10,880 nucleotides of DNA. Source: Balneolales bacterium (lineage in GTDB: Bacteria > Bacteroidota > Rhodothermia > Balneolales > Natronogracilivirgulaceae). Shown here piece by piece: positions 1 through 6,578 of the stretch; position 1 is the first letter of the stretch; each line of letters starts with the position of its first letter. The translations under genes were made by a program, and so were the position numbers. A model generated the notes under the pieces. The model made no database searches, was not told the DNA's origin, and saw only the letters and a list, made by a program, of their open reading frames with translations. The stretch covers positions 1 through 10,880 of the forward strand of contig SKYY01000061.1 in NCBI GenBank assembly GCA_007127665.1. The letters run 5' to 3'.

Positions 1-143
1 GGCACGGTCAGGGCACCGGTTCCGGGACCGATTTCCACGACCCTGTCCTGCCCGCCCGCCTGCACCTGCTCCACGATCCGCCGGATGGTGTTGCCATCCT
101 TAAGAAAATGCTGTCCGAGTGATTTTTTGGGCCGGATGTTCAT
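1..143 (-). CDS. rsmA: 16S rRNA dimethyladenosine transferase RsmA/KsgA, N-terminal part (cut by window edge)
   Basis: The minus strand from the ATG at 143-141 reads about 47 codons and runs off the window at base 1. The start MNIRPKKSLGQHFLKD is the conserved N-terminus of RsmA/KsgA (K-x-S-L-G-Q-x-F-L), and VVEIGPGTGALT near residues 34-45 is SAM-binding motif I (E-I-G-P-G-x-G-x-L-T). The family dimethylates the two adjacent adenines of the 3'-terminal 16S rRNA hairpin late in small-subunit assembly, using SAM in the cytoplasm. A GGGAG (complement of 157-161) lies 13 bases before the ATG, rather far for a ribosome binding site. The gene is divergent from ald, so the two share the region 144-377. 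Catalytic motif IV lies outside the window, so activity cannot be judged. Family assignment is secure despite the short length. Confidence 0.93.
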   Translation of the reverse strand, partial: MNIRPKKSLGQHFLKDGNTIRRIVEQVQAGGQDRVVEIGPGTGALTV

Positions 144-377
144 GTTTGTGGATGTGCTCCCGGTCGTATTGACAACTTCTGCCGGCTTGGGGGATCGCAC
201 CTTTAAACCGAGTGGATCACTTCTTCTTGTTCAGGAACCGGTATCATCGTTTCGCGCCGTAACGGCACCCTGTAACGCGGAAATCAAATGCCATAGAATT
301 CATCATTTACCATCCAATTCATCATTTTTTTTTATAATTTGTCACTTTATTCCTTCCACGAATACTCCGGTACCTAC
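144..377. promoter_or_regulatory. Divergent intergenic region between rsmA and ald
   Basis: This 234-base gap must hold the promoters of both flanking genes. The ald side is AT-rich, with a TATAAT at 333-338 that could be a -10 element placing the transcript start about 30 bases before the ATG at 378. No matching -35 sequence is seen, and the Bacteroidota TAnnTTTG box is matched only imperfectly (TATAATTTG, 333-341). A 12-base direct repeat, AATTCATCATTT, occurs at 297-308 and 316-327, 19 bases apart, just upstream of this box. No convincing promoter was found for rsmA. A TTG-initiated extension of ald to 339 is possible on paper but would overlap this presumed promoter. Confidence 0.35.
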
Positions 378-1598
378 ATGGAAATAATGAACCCCTATCA
401 GGTGGCACACCAGTTCGGGTTGAAGACACTGGAAAAGACCGAAGAATACAAGGGCTCGCGCATCAGCATGAAGATAGGATTACCGAAGGAACGTTCCAAG
501 GATGAGCAACGGCTGGCGGTCACGCCGGGCGGTGTTGCAGACCTGAAGGCCAGCGGCCATGAAATCCATATTGAGGCTGGCGCGGGCGAGGACGCCCGCT
601 TCACCGACCGGGAGTACTCTGAAGCCGGGGCCACCATCGCATGGTCCACCGAAGAGCTTTACAAGAAATCCGAGATCATCCTGAAAGTGGCGCCGCCGGA
701 CGAAAGCGAGCACGAACTGCTTCAGCCCGATCAGACCGTAATCTCCGCGCTGCATCTGGGTAACACCACCGAGGGCTATCTCAAGGAGCTCATCCGCAAG
801 AATATTACCGGAATCGGTTTTGAGTTCATCAAGTCGCCTGACAACAGCTTCCCCATCGTGCGCATGATGCACGAGATCACAGGATCCATGTCGGTGCAGA
901 TTGCCGCCCACTACCTTGAAAACAATCAACAGGGCCACGGGATCCTGCTCGGCGGCATCTCTGGCGTCCCGCCGGCCACAGTGGTGATTTTGGGCGCCGG
1001 CATCATTGCCGAGTATGCCGCGCGCACCGCTCTGGGGTACGGGGCGCAGGTGTTTGTAATGGACACGGATCTGGCACAGTTGCGTCATCTGGAAAACTCG
1101 CTCGACCGGCGGATCATCACCGCCATGGCTACGCATCAGTTCATCTCCTCGGCGCTGAAAGTGGCCGATGTGGTCATTGGCGCGGCGATGGTCGAGGGCC
1201 ACCGGTCCCCCTGCTGGGTTACCCGCTCCATGGTACAGACCATGAAAGACGGCAGTGTCATTGTGGATGCGGTCATCGACCAGGGTGGCTGCATTGAGAC
1301 CAGCCGGGCCACATCCCATTCCGATCCCGTATACATGGAAAACGGAGTGTTGCACTACTGCGTCCCGAACATCCCCTCCAATGTCGCCCGCACGGCCACC
1401 ATAGCCCTGAACAACCTTCTGGTCCCTTTCCTGCTGGATATCGGTGACGCCGGTGGACTGCGTGAAGCACTCTGGACCAATGTGAGCCTTCGCAACGGCA
1501 CCTACGTATATAAAAATCAGCTCACCAAAAAATCACTCGCACAACTCTTTGACATGCCCTATCGCGATATCGAAATGCTCATCGCCAGCCGGATCTGA
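378..1598 (+). CDS. ald: Alanine dehydrogenase, N-terminally extended Bacteroidota type
   Basis: A 406-residue protein catalysing reversible NAD-dependent oxidative deamination of L-alanine to pyruvate and ammonium in the cytoplasm. Canonical enzymes are about 370 residues and begin at the equivalent of MKIGLPKE (residue 31 here); the extra 30 residues resemble the extension seen in Bacteroidota homologs. Family landmarks are present: R45 in QRLAVTPGG, K103 in ILKVAPP, H126 in ALHLGNT, and D301 in VIDQGG, corresponding to the substrate-binding and catalytic Arg, Lys, His and Asp of characterised enzymes. The Rossmann motif is GAGIIAEYAA (207-216), so the third glycine of GxGxxG is alanine; the acidic residue ending the second strand (VMD, D229) is kept, favouring NAD. 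The ATG at 378 was chosen over TTG 339 because it follows the AT-rich presumed promoter; ATG 387 is also possible. No terminator is visible after the stop. Confidence 0.93.
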   Translation: MEIMNPYQVAHQFGLKTLEKTEEYKGSRISMKIGLPKERSKDEQRLAVTPGGVADLKASGHEIHIEAGAGEDARFTDREYSEAGATIAWSTEELYKKSEIILKVAPPDESEHELLQPDQTVISALHLGNTTEGYLKELIRKNITGIGFEFIKSPDNSFPIVRMMHEITGSMSVQIAAHYLENNQQGHGILLGGISGVPPATVVILGAGIIAEYAARTALGYGAQVFVMDTDLAQLRHLENSLDRRIITAMATHQFISSALKVADVVIGAAMVEGHRSPCWVTRSMVQTMKDGSVIVDAVIDQGGCIETSRATSHSDPVYMENGVLHYCVPNIPSNVARTATIALNNLLVPFLLDIGDAGGLREALWTNVSLRNGTYVYKNQLTKKSLAQLFDMPYRDIEMLIASRI

Positions 1599-1654
1599 TC
1601 CGCAATTTTAAACATCAAAACCTTTTCCCAAGATCGAAATCACATAAAAAAAAC

Positions 1655-1766
1655 GAATCAAAAAATGAAATGTCCATGACCGGGCTGGAGCCCGGACACA
1701 CAGGGCTATGATTAAAACGTCATGGGCATTCTATCTGACCTAATTAATCCTAAATCTTAAACAGAT
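1655..1766 (+). repeat. Structured leader repeat, locus A (P1 hairpin plus P2 start-codon helix)
   Basis: This fills most of the ald to M28 peptidase gap. P1 is an inverted repeat with arms AATGTCCATGAC (1669-1680) and GTCATGGGCATT (1719-1730), complementary apart from one G-U wobble. Its 38-base loop has an apical hairpin CCGGGC/GCCCGG (1680-1695). Two bases after P1 lies P2: ATCTG (1733-1737) can pair with CAGAT (1762-1766), which includes the first two bases of the peptidase start codon. The same arrangement occurs at 10684-10783, with near-identical P1 arms, the shared ATTCTATCTGAC (1728-1739), and 25 bases (26 there) from that motif to the ATG. A copy of ATGAAA also stands immediately before the left P1 arm (1665), 100 bases before the true start. 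It could be a 5' UTR regulatory structure or a small mobile palindromic repeat. Confidence 0.7.
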
Positions 1767-3420
1767 GAAACAAACCTATTTCTCTTTTCTGTCCGTAACC
1801 ATTTTGTTTGCAGCGATCGCTTGCGAAACGCCCCGCGAGCCAGAAGTACTGCCCGGACCGCTCAGCGAGCGGCATATCATGGAACATATCGAAGTGCTGG
1901 CATCCGATGAATTCGGCGGCCGCACCCCCGGCACCGTATATGAAGAAATGACGGTGGCCTATGTCATCAGCCAGTTTGAAGAGCTTGGCGTTGAACCAGG
2001 GATGCCCGATGGCTCCTTCACGCAGGACGTGCCGCTCAAAGGCCAGAAATCGCATAATGTGAATGTCTCGCTGCACGCCGGTGACCAGCAGGCCCGCCTG
2101 ACCTACCTTGATGATGTCATGGCCTGGCCGGCGCATACGCAGCGGTCGGTTGACGTGCGCGATGCCGAAATGATTTACGTCGGTTACGGCATTGAGGCCC
2201 CGGAAGAGGACTGGGACGACTTCAAGGGAGCGGACGTATCCGGAAAGGTGCTTGTTTTCAAGAATTTCAATCCGGTAACCCATGAGGACCGGTTTGATGG
2301 CGGCAACCGCCTCTACTACGGGCGCTGGACCTACAAATTTGAACAAGCAGCCGCAAAGGGCGCCCTTGGAGCGCTGATCATCCACACCGACGAGACGGCC
2401 GGTTACGGCTGGGATGTGGTGCGCAACAGCTGGAGCCGGGAGCGGCTTTTCGTTTTCGAGGATGAGGAGCCGGAGACACAATTCAATGGCTGGCTGACCC
2501 ACGACCGCAGCCGCGAGTTGTTTGAAATGGCCGGACTCAACTTGCAGGACATGCTGGATGCCGCCGAAAGCCCGTATTTTGAGCCCATCCCACTCACGGG
2601 AGTGCGCATCAATACCTCCGTGGATGCCGTTTACAGAAATATCGCCGGTCAGAATGTGGTTGGAAAAATTCCGGGATCGGATCCTGAGCTGGCAGAAGAA
2701 GCCGTTGTTTTTTCCGCACACCATGATCATCTCGGCATCGGCGATCCGGTGGAAGGCGACTCCATCTTCAACGGTGCCTGGGACAACGCCAGCGGTGTGA
2801 GTTTGATGCTCAATCTGGCGCGGCTCTACCAGATGGAGCCCGAAGAAATCCGTCGCACGCTCTATTTTGTCTCGGTGACCGCCGAAGAATCCGGCCTGCT
2901 GGGTTCCCGCTATTTCGCCGAAAACCCACCGGTGCACGCCGGCAAAATCTCCGCCAATATCAACCTTGATGCCACCAACATCTTCGGTGAAACAAAAGAT
3001 TTTGTGGCTATTGGATACGGCAGGTCGGACATCGACGAGATCCTTGCTGAAGAAGCCGAGCGGCTCGGTCGCATTGTCAAACCGGATCCGCGTCCGGAGC
3101 AGGGCATCTACTACCGCTCCGACCACTTTTCCTTCGCCCGGGTCGGCATACCTGCGCTCTACCCCAACCCTGGCACACAATTTGTGGACAAGCCGGAAAA
3201 TTTCAACGAGCAGGTGGCCGAGTACAGAAACAAGATTTATCACTCGGTCCACGACCGCATCCACGACTGGTGGGACCTCTCCGGTGCCGTTGAGGATCTG
3301 AAGTTGATTTATCGGGTTGCCCTTCGCATAGCCAACGCAGATGAAATGCGGCAATGGACACCGGGTGATGAGTTTGAGGAGGCCCGGAAGCGTGCACTGG
3401 AAGAAGCCTCGCAGCTTTAA
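1765..3420 (+). CDS. Secreted M28-family zinc metallopeptidase, lipoprotein
   Basis: A 551-residue aminopeptidase-type hydrolase, predicted to be exported and lipid-anchored. Residues 1-20 form a signal peptide ending FAAIAC with C20 as the probable lipidated cysteine. Residues about 130-240 look like a PA-type insertion (IYVGYGIEAP, KGALGALIIHTDE). The peptidase domain follows with all expected M28 residues: SAHHDHLG (H319 zinc ligand, D321), GAWDNASG (D340 bridging ligand), VTAEESG (E374 general base, E375 ligand), NLDAT (D402) and RSDHFSF (H454). These bind two zinc ions and remove N-terminal residues from peptides in characterised members. The start MKQTYF follows the repeated leader and gives the signal peptide directly. 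The gene may be first in an operon with the membrane protein 96 bases downstream and the HiPIP. The true peptide substrate cannot be deduced. The opposite strand is open for 569 codons but is a shadow. Confidence 0.92.
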   Translation: MKQTYFSFLSVTILFAAIACETPREPEVLPGPLSERHIMEHIEVLASDEFGGRTPGTVYEEMTVAYVISQFEELGVEPGMPDGSFTQDVPLKGQKSHNVNVSLHAGDQQARLTYLDDVMAWPAHTQRSVDVRDAEMIYVGYGIEAPEEDWDDFKGADVSGKVLVFKNFNPVTHEDRFDGGNRLYYGRWTYKFEQAAAKGALGALIIHTDETAGYGWDVVRNSWSRERLFVFEDEEPETQFNGWLTHDRSRELFEMAGLNLQDMLDAAESPYFEPIPLTGVRINTSVDAVYRNIAGQNVVGKIPGSDPELAEEAVVFSAHHDHLGIGDPVEGDSIFNGAWDNASGVSLMLNLARLYQMEPEEIRRTLYFVSVTAEESGLLGSRYFAENPPVHAGKISANINLDATNIFGETKDFVAIGYGRSDIDEILAEEAERLGRIVKPDPRPEQGIYYRSDHFSFARVGIPALYPNPGTQFVDKPENFNEQVAEYRNKIYHSVHDRIHDWWDLSGAVEDLKLIYRVALRIANADEMRQWTPGDEFEEARKRALEEASQL

Positions 3421-3515
3421 GCAACGTATGTGACAGCAACGCAAATGGCTGCAGCGCAAGCGTTACCTGAGCCGGCAATGTCAAGGAAAGTAGCAACAAC
3501 GCTTGAAAAACAACC

Positions 3516-3884
3516 ATGACAAACAGTAAAGAGTTAAGCGAGCAGAACTTCCGGAGGATCAGCTGGATCAATCTCCTGCTGGTTCCTCCGCTGTTCATTC
3601 TCTTCGCCTGGCCTTATGCGATCATAGGCCTCTGGTTTGATTTCCCTGAATTCTGGCTCTACCTGGGGACTTTTCTGTTTGCCTTTCCTTTTACGCTCAC
3701 TATAGTGCACGGTCATGTCACCATTGCGCTTGGTGCGCTCCAGCGCACACATTATTACCAATGGCTGGTACGCCGCCGCTGGGGGTTCGGGTTCTGGTTG
3801 CGTCCTTTTTATTTCTCGACCCGTTTCCGTTTCATTCTTATAATTGTTAGTTTATTAATGCTAATCACTGGTATTATAATGTAA
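3516..3884 (+). CDS. Small three-helix membrane protein of unknown function
   Basis: I do not recognise the family. The 122-residue protein has three likely membrane segments: about 16-40 (SWINLLLVPPLFILFAWPYA), 45-70 and 104-122, the last ending at the C-terminus. The second segment contains a His-Gly-His (H65, H67) and there is another histidine at 79, conceivably ligand residues but not proven. An arginine-rich stretch (86-103) separates helices two and three. The gene lies 95 bases after the M28 peptidase gene and 47 bases before the HiPIP gene on the same strand, so it may be co-transcribed with them and could belong to the same electron-transfer context; this is only inferred from position. 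The ATG is preceded by an A-rich stretch without a Shine-Dalgarno sequence. An 8-base inverted repeat CAAGCGTT/AACGCTTG (3457-3464, 3498-3505) lies upstream but has no T-tract. Confidence 0.75.
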   Translation: MTNSKELSEQNFRRISWINLLLVPPLFILFAWPYAIIGLWFDFPEFWLYLGTFLFAFPFTLTIVHGHVTIALGALQRTHYYQWLVRRRWGFGFWLRPFYFSTRFRFILIIVSLLMLITGIIM

Positions 3885-3931
3885 TATTCCTGGTAGCACG
3901 TGTCCCCAAACTTCAAAAAAACTGATCACTT

Positions 3932-4276
3932 ATGAGCAAAGACAATTCTATCAGCAGAAAAGCCTTTTTGGGTAAAATATCCATGCTTGGTCTCGCCGGC
4001 GCCGGTGCCGGTGTATTCCTGAAAGGATGCGGCAACGGCGAGGAAGCCACGGAAGCTGCAGATCCCTGTGCCGATCTCTCCGGCCTGAGCGAAAGCGACA
4101 TCCAGCTTCGCGAGACATTGCAATATGTAGCAGAAACGCCCAACCCGGAAGAGCGCTGCGACAACTGCGAGTACTGGATTGACGATCAGCACGGTCCGCA
4201 GTGTGGCGGCTGCACCCTGTTCGCCGGCCCGGTCCATCCGGCTGGATGGTGCGTCTCATGGGTACCACAGTCCTGA
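3932..4276 (+). CDS. High-potential iron-sulfur protein (HiPIP)
   Basis: A 114-residue exported electron carrier holding one 4Fe-4S cluster that cycles between +2 and +3. The ligands are C76-x2-C79-x14-C94-x12-C107, followed by the family's aromatic tail (GWCVSW). An additional C91 sits in QCGGC and is not expected to be a ligand. The N-terminus has a Tat-like signal, SRKAFLGKI then a hydrophobic stretch (residues 16-30), with RK instead of RR; HiPIPs are normally folded before Tat export. FLKGC33 could also be a lipobox, although lysine at -2 is unusual, so the protein may be membrane-anchored. In Rhodothermus marinus a HiPIP passes electrons from the quinol-oxidising complex to caa3 oxidase; a similar respiratory role is inferred here. 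The gene is followed by two intrinsic terminators and is probably last in its operon. Confidence 0.9.
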   Translation: MSKDNSISRKAFLGKISMLGLAGAGAGVFLKGCGNGEEATEAADPCADLSGLSESDIQLRETLQYVAETPNPEERCDNCEYWIDDQHGPQCGGCTLFAGPVHPAGWCVSWVPQS

Positions 4277-4302
4277 CCTGATACGCCGTTTATGCATTCC
4301 CT

Positions 4303-4338
4303 GAAACCCCGGGTTCCGTAATCAGGGGTTTCCTTTTT
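4303..4338 (+). terminator. Intrinsic terminator after the HiPIP gene (first of two)
   Basis: GAAACCCC (4303-4310) pairs with GGGGTTTC (4325-4332) and is followed by CTTTTT. It starts 26 bases after the HiPIP stop codon. An alternative pairing CCCTGA/TCAGGG overlaps it. Confidence 0.75.
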
Positions 4339-4351
4339 CACTTTTAATATG

Positions 4352-4398
4352 AGCCTGTTGCAATTACGGAAACCCGTTGCGACAGGCTTTTATTTTAT
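4352..4398 (+). terminator. Intrinsic terminator after the HiPIP gene (second of two)
   Basis: AGCCTGTTGCAA (4352-4363) pairs with TTGCGACAGGCT (4377-4388) over 12 positions with one G-U wobble and a 13-base loop, followed by TTTTATTTTAT. The T-tract is on the plus-strand side only, so it serves the HiPIP transcript rather than the convergent channel gene. The rest of the gap (4399-4492) has a 13-base direct repeat, TTTATCCGGAGAA, at 4394-4406 and 4460-4472 and a small GGAGAA/TTCTCC hairpin, but no clear terminator for the minus-strand gene. Confidence 0.85.
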
Positions 4399-4492
4399 CC
4401 GGAGAAGTTTTTTTCTCCCGAGTTCAGGTGATAAGTGAATCACAGCTCTGGAGAAAACATTTATCCGGAGAAAAAGTGATTGGAGCTCAGTA

Positions 4493-6268
4493 CTAACGGC
4501 CGGATATGAATCGGGAGCGTTTCATGGATTTCTGCATGCGTTGGCTGAAAAACTTTCGGCGACCTTCGGATGGCTGACCGTTATTATAGTGTTTCCAGAA
4601 CTTCTTTTCGGACTCCAGGGTACCGATGAGAATAATTTTCTGGACTTTTTCCAACGTAAAATCGGGTTCCGGTTGAAGGATGACCTCTCCGTCTTTTTCC
4701 ACTCCTACAATTGTACAGCCCGTACGGTCACGCAGCTCAAGATCACTGATTCGCTTGCCGCACATCTTTTTGGGCATATCCACCTTGAATATATTCAGTC
4801 CCTCGGCCAGCATGACCATTTCCCCGCTTTGCAGGTAATTGAAGATGGCGTTGGCTCCCATGGTGGAATAGGACAGGCTGAAATCGGCACCTGCGCGGCG
4901 CAGTGTATGCAGGTTCCGGTCCAGGGTTGCACGGGAGATGATCTGGATCTCGGGTCGCAGCTTGCGGCAGTACAGGGTCAGATAGATGTTGGTATCGTCT
5001 TCGTTAGGTGTGATGATCACGGTATGCGCATCATCGATACCTGCCTCTTTCAGCACTGCAAAATCGGCGGCATCACCCACTACGTGTTGCTCTGAAAATA
5101 CTTGGAGCTCTTCCCGTCGCTCCACGATTTTAAACGGAATCTGGCGTTCCTGCAGCGCTCTGGCAACAACAACTCCCACCTTGCCGCCACCCAGCACTAC
5201 CACCGGCGCATCCGTCGCATGATAGATACCCATGAGTTCATCATACCTCCGCAAATTGGCAACTGTTCCTACAAGAACAAGGATGCTGTGTTCTCTGATC
5301 AGCGTATCCGATGACGCAATCTGGTACTTTCCACGCTCCCAGATGCCAACGATGTTGACCCCTGTCAGTTCCCTCATGCGGGTTTCGGTGAGTGTTTTTC
5401 CCACAAGGGGTGTCTCCATGGCCGGTGCTTCTGCGATTACCAGCTCCTGGAAGCGCCCGATGACATGAACGCGCGCGCTGCCGCTCACTACCCGCCGTAC
5501 AAGTGCCTGCCCCATCATTTCCGACAGGTTCAGCACCAGGTTGCTGCCGGCAAGCTTCAGAATATCGACGGCATCATCACTGTTGGTGAAGGTAATGACA
5601 GGCACCGACTCACTCAGCTCGCGAACGGTAAAGGTGACGTTGGTATTCACCCGCTCATCGTCGTTGGCAACTACCATGGCAGCCTGTTCCACCCGGAGCT
5701 TTTTCCACGTTTCAGGGTCATCAACATTGCCATGGACCACTTCGTATCCCATATCACTGATTTCCAGCGCGTCAGAAAGTTCAGGAATCACGATCCAGTA
5801 GCTGTATTGGAATGCCTTGAGTTTCTCAATCAGCGCTACGGCAACACTGTTGAACTTTGTTATGAGTATGTGGTTTTTGGTCTCCGCCGGCAGTTTTCGA
5901 GGCGCCCGTGCCTGAGCCTGCGCCTCCAGCCAGGGAGCGTAGAAAAACTGGATGAAGGTAAAGGGGAGCATGACCAGCAGAAAAACGACCCCGGTTATCA
6001 GAACGGCTGCGGAAAAAACCCGGCCAAGATCCGATGTAAATACAATATCGCCGAAACCAAGCGTGGACATGGTTACCAGTGTCCAGTACAGGCCTGATAT
6101 CCAGCTGTGCTCCTGCCCTTCGTGATAACTGATCAACTGGAAGATGAAAGAAAACAGCAGAACCACCCCTATCAGGATGATAAGAAAGAGAATGAGTCTC
6201 TTGAGATTGATCCTGGTGGTTTTTTTTTCAAAAAAATAGCTGAGCTCTGTGGCAATAATATTTCTCAT
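4493..6268 (-). CDS. Two-TM potassium channel protein with two tandem RCK (TrkA-N/TrkA-C) modules
   Basis: A 591-residue channel subunit. Membrane helix 1 spans about 24-45. The pore helix and filter follow at YWTLVTMSTLGFGD (61-74), with TLGFGD as selectivity filter (GFG in place of GYG, common in prokaryotic channels). Helix 2 spans about 83-109. The cytosolic part has RCK1 (TrkA-N about 132-245, with a degenerate nucleotide loop ITKFNSVA; TrkA-C about 270-336), then RCK2 (TrkA-N about 354-465 with an intact GGGKVG loop at 360-365; TrkA-C about 487-550). A basic tail (570-591) ends the protein. Two RCKs in one chain resemble GsuK/MthK-type ligand-gated channels, where the RCK domains form a gating ring sensing nucleotides or cations; the intact second loop suggests ligand binding there. 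It probably mediates gated K+ flux across the inner membrane. It is a single-gene unit, convergent with the HiPIP gene and divergent from the deiodinase-like gene. Confidence 0.9.
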   Translation of the reverse strand: MRNIIATELSYFFEKKTTRINLKRLILFLIILIGVVLLFSFIFQLISYHEGQEHSWISGLYWTLVTMSTLGFGDIVFTSDLGRVFSAAVLITGVVFLLVMLPFTFIQFFYAPWLEAQAQARAPRKLPAETKNHILITKFNSVAVALIEKLKAFQYSYWIVIPELSDALEISDMGYEVVHGNVDDPETWKKLRVEQAAMVVANDDERVNTNVTFTVRELSESVPVITFTNSDDAVDILKLAGSNLVLNLSEMMGQALVRRVVSGSARVHVIGRFQELVIAEAPAMETPLVGKTLTETRMRELTGVNIVGIWERGKYQIASSDTLIREHSILVLVGTVANLRRYDELMGIYHATDAPVVVLGGGKVGVVVARALQERQIPFKIVERREELQVFSEQHVVGDAADFAVLKEAGIDDAHTVIITPNEDDTNIYLTLYCRKLRPEIQIISRATLDRNLHTLRRAGADFSLSYSTMGANAIFNYLQSGEMVMLAEGLNIFKVDMPKKMCGKRISDLELRDRTGCTIVGVEKDGEVILQPEPDFTLEKVQKIILIGTLESEKKFWKHYNNGQPSEGRRKFFSQRMQKSMKRSRFISGR

Positions 6269-6578
6269 GGCAATGGCAAATATCCGATACCCTGTTTCCT
6301 TATACTATCTATAGGTCATCCTGAAGTTGCATAAAACATACGGTAAAACGAAGAGATGATGCTCCGTAATATATCAAACTACGGAATATCTGTGAGATAA
6401 CTTTTCAGCATATTTCCAGCAACTGAATAATCTTCACCTGGCCGTTTTACTGATTCCGATCTGTATTGTATGCCCGTCCCGAAGTGTCAAAGGTTGCAGG
6501 ACCTGACGGGTTTTTTTGTTGTGAATCTCTTACTTTCTCCCTGTAGTCCATTTTGATATCATTTGCGTTTCTGAAACT
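6269..6578. promoter_or_regulatory. Divergent intergenic region between the K+ channel and nitroreductase-fold genes
   Basis: This 310-base gap must carry promoters for both directions. No strong sigma-70 pair was found. A minus-strand TTGACA (complement of 6488-6493) is followed 14 bases later by TACAAT, too close for a good promoter. A small TCCGTA/TACGGA inverted repeat lies at 6363-6368 and 6380-6385. The clearest element is the plus-strand terminator-like hairpin at 6473-6517. No small open reading frame stands out. Confidence 0.3.
6473..6517 (+). terminator. Terminator-like hairpin in the leader of the deiodinase-like gene
   Basis: CCCGTC (6473-6478) pairs with GACGGG (6505-6510), immediately followed by seven T residues. 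It points along the plus strand, ends 61 bases before the ATG at 6579, and no plus-strand gene precedes it in the gap. It would therefore end a short non-coding transcript or attenuate the downstream gene. The 26-base loop is long and partly self-complementary, so the exact fold is uncertain. Confidence 0.5.

Noticed and set aside
339..377. TTG-initiated extension of ald by 13 residues
   Set aside because: It would begin inside the AT-rich presumed promoter, and the ATG at 378 gives a protein start consistent with extended homologs.
85..387. A 100-codon plus-strand frame (MVLPSLRKCC...) upstream of ald
   Set aside because: It overlaps the rsmA start on the other strand and crosses the presumed ald promoter; its sequence has no protein-like pattern.
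480..1355. A 291-codon minus-strand frame opposite ald
   Set aside because: The plus strand encodes complete alanine dehydrogenase; the antisense protein is rich in His/Arg/Gly with no domain pattern.
1750..3459. A 569-codon open frame on the minus strand opposite the M28 peptidase gene
   Set aside because: The plus strand has a complete signal peptide and every M28 metal ligand; the antisense frame has no recognisable motif and is explained by codon composition.
3457..3505. CAAGCGTT/AACGCTTG inverted repeat as a terminator of the M28 peptidase gene
   Set aside because: The stem is only 8 pairs with a 33-base loop and no T-tract, so readthrough into the membrane protein gene is likely.
5465..6097. 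A 210-codon plus-strand frame opposite the K+ channel gene
   Set aside because: The minus strand has a clear filter (TLGFGD) and RCK loops; the plus-strand frame looks like a shadow.
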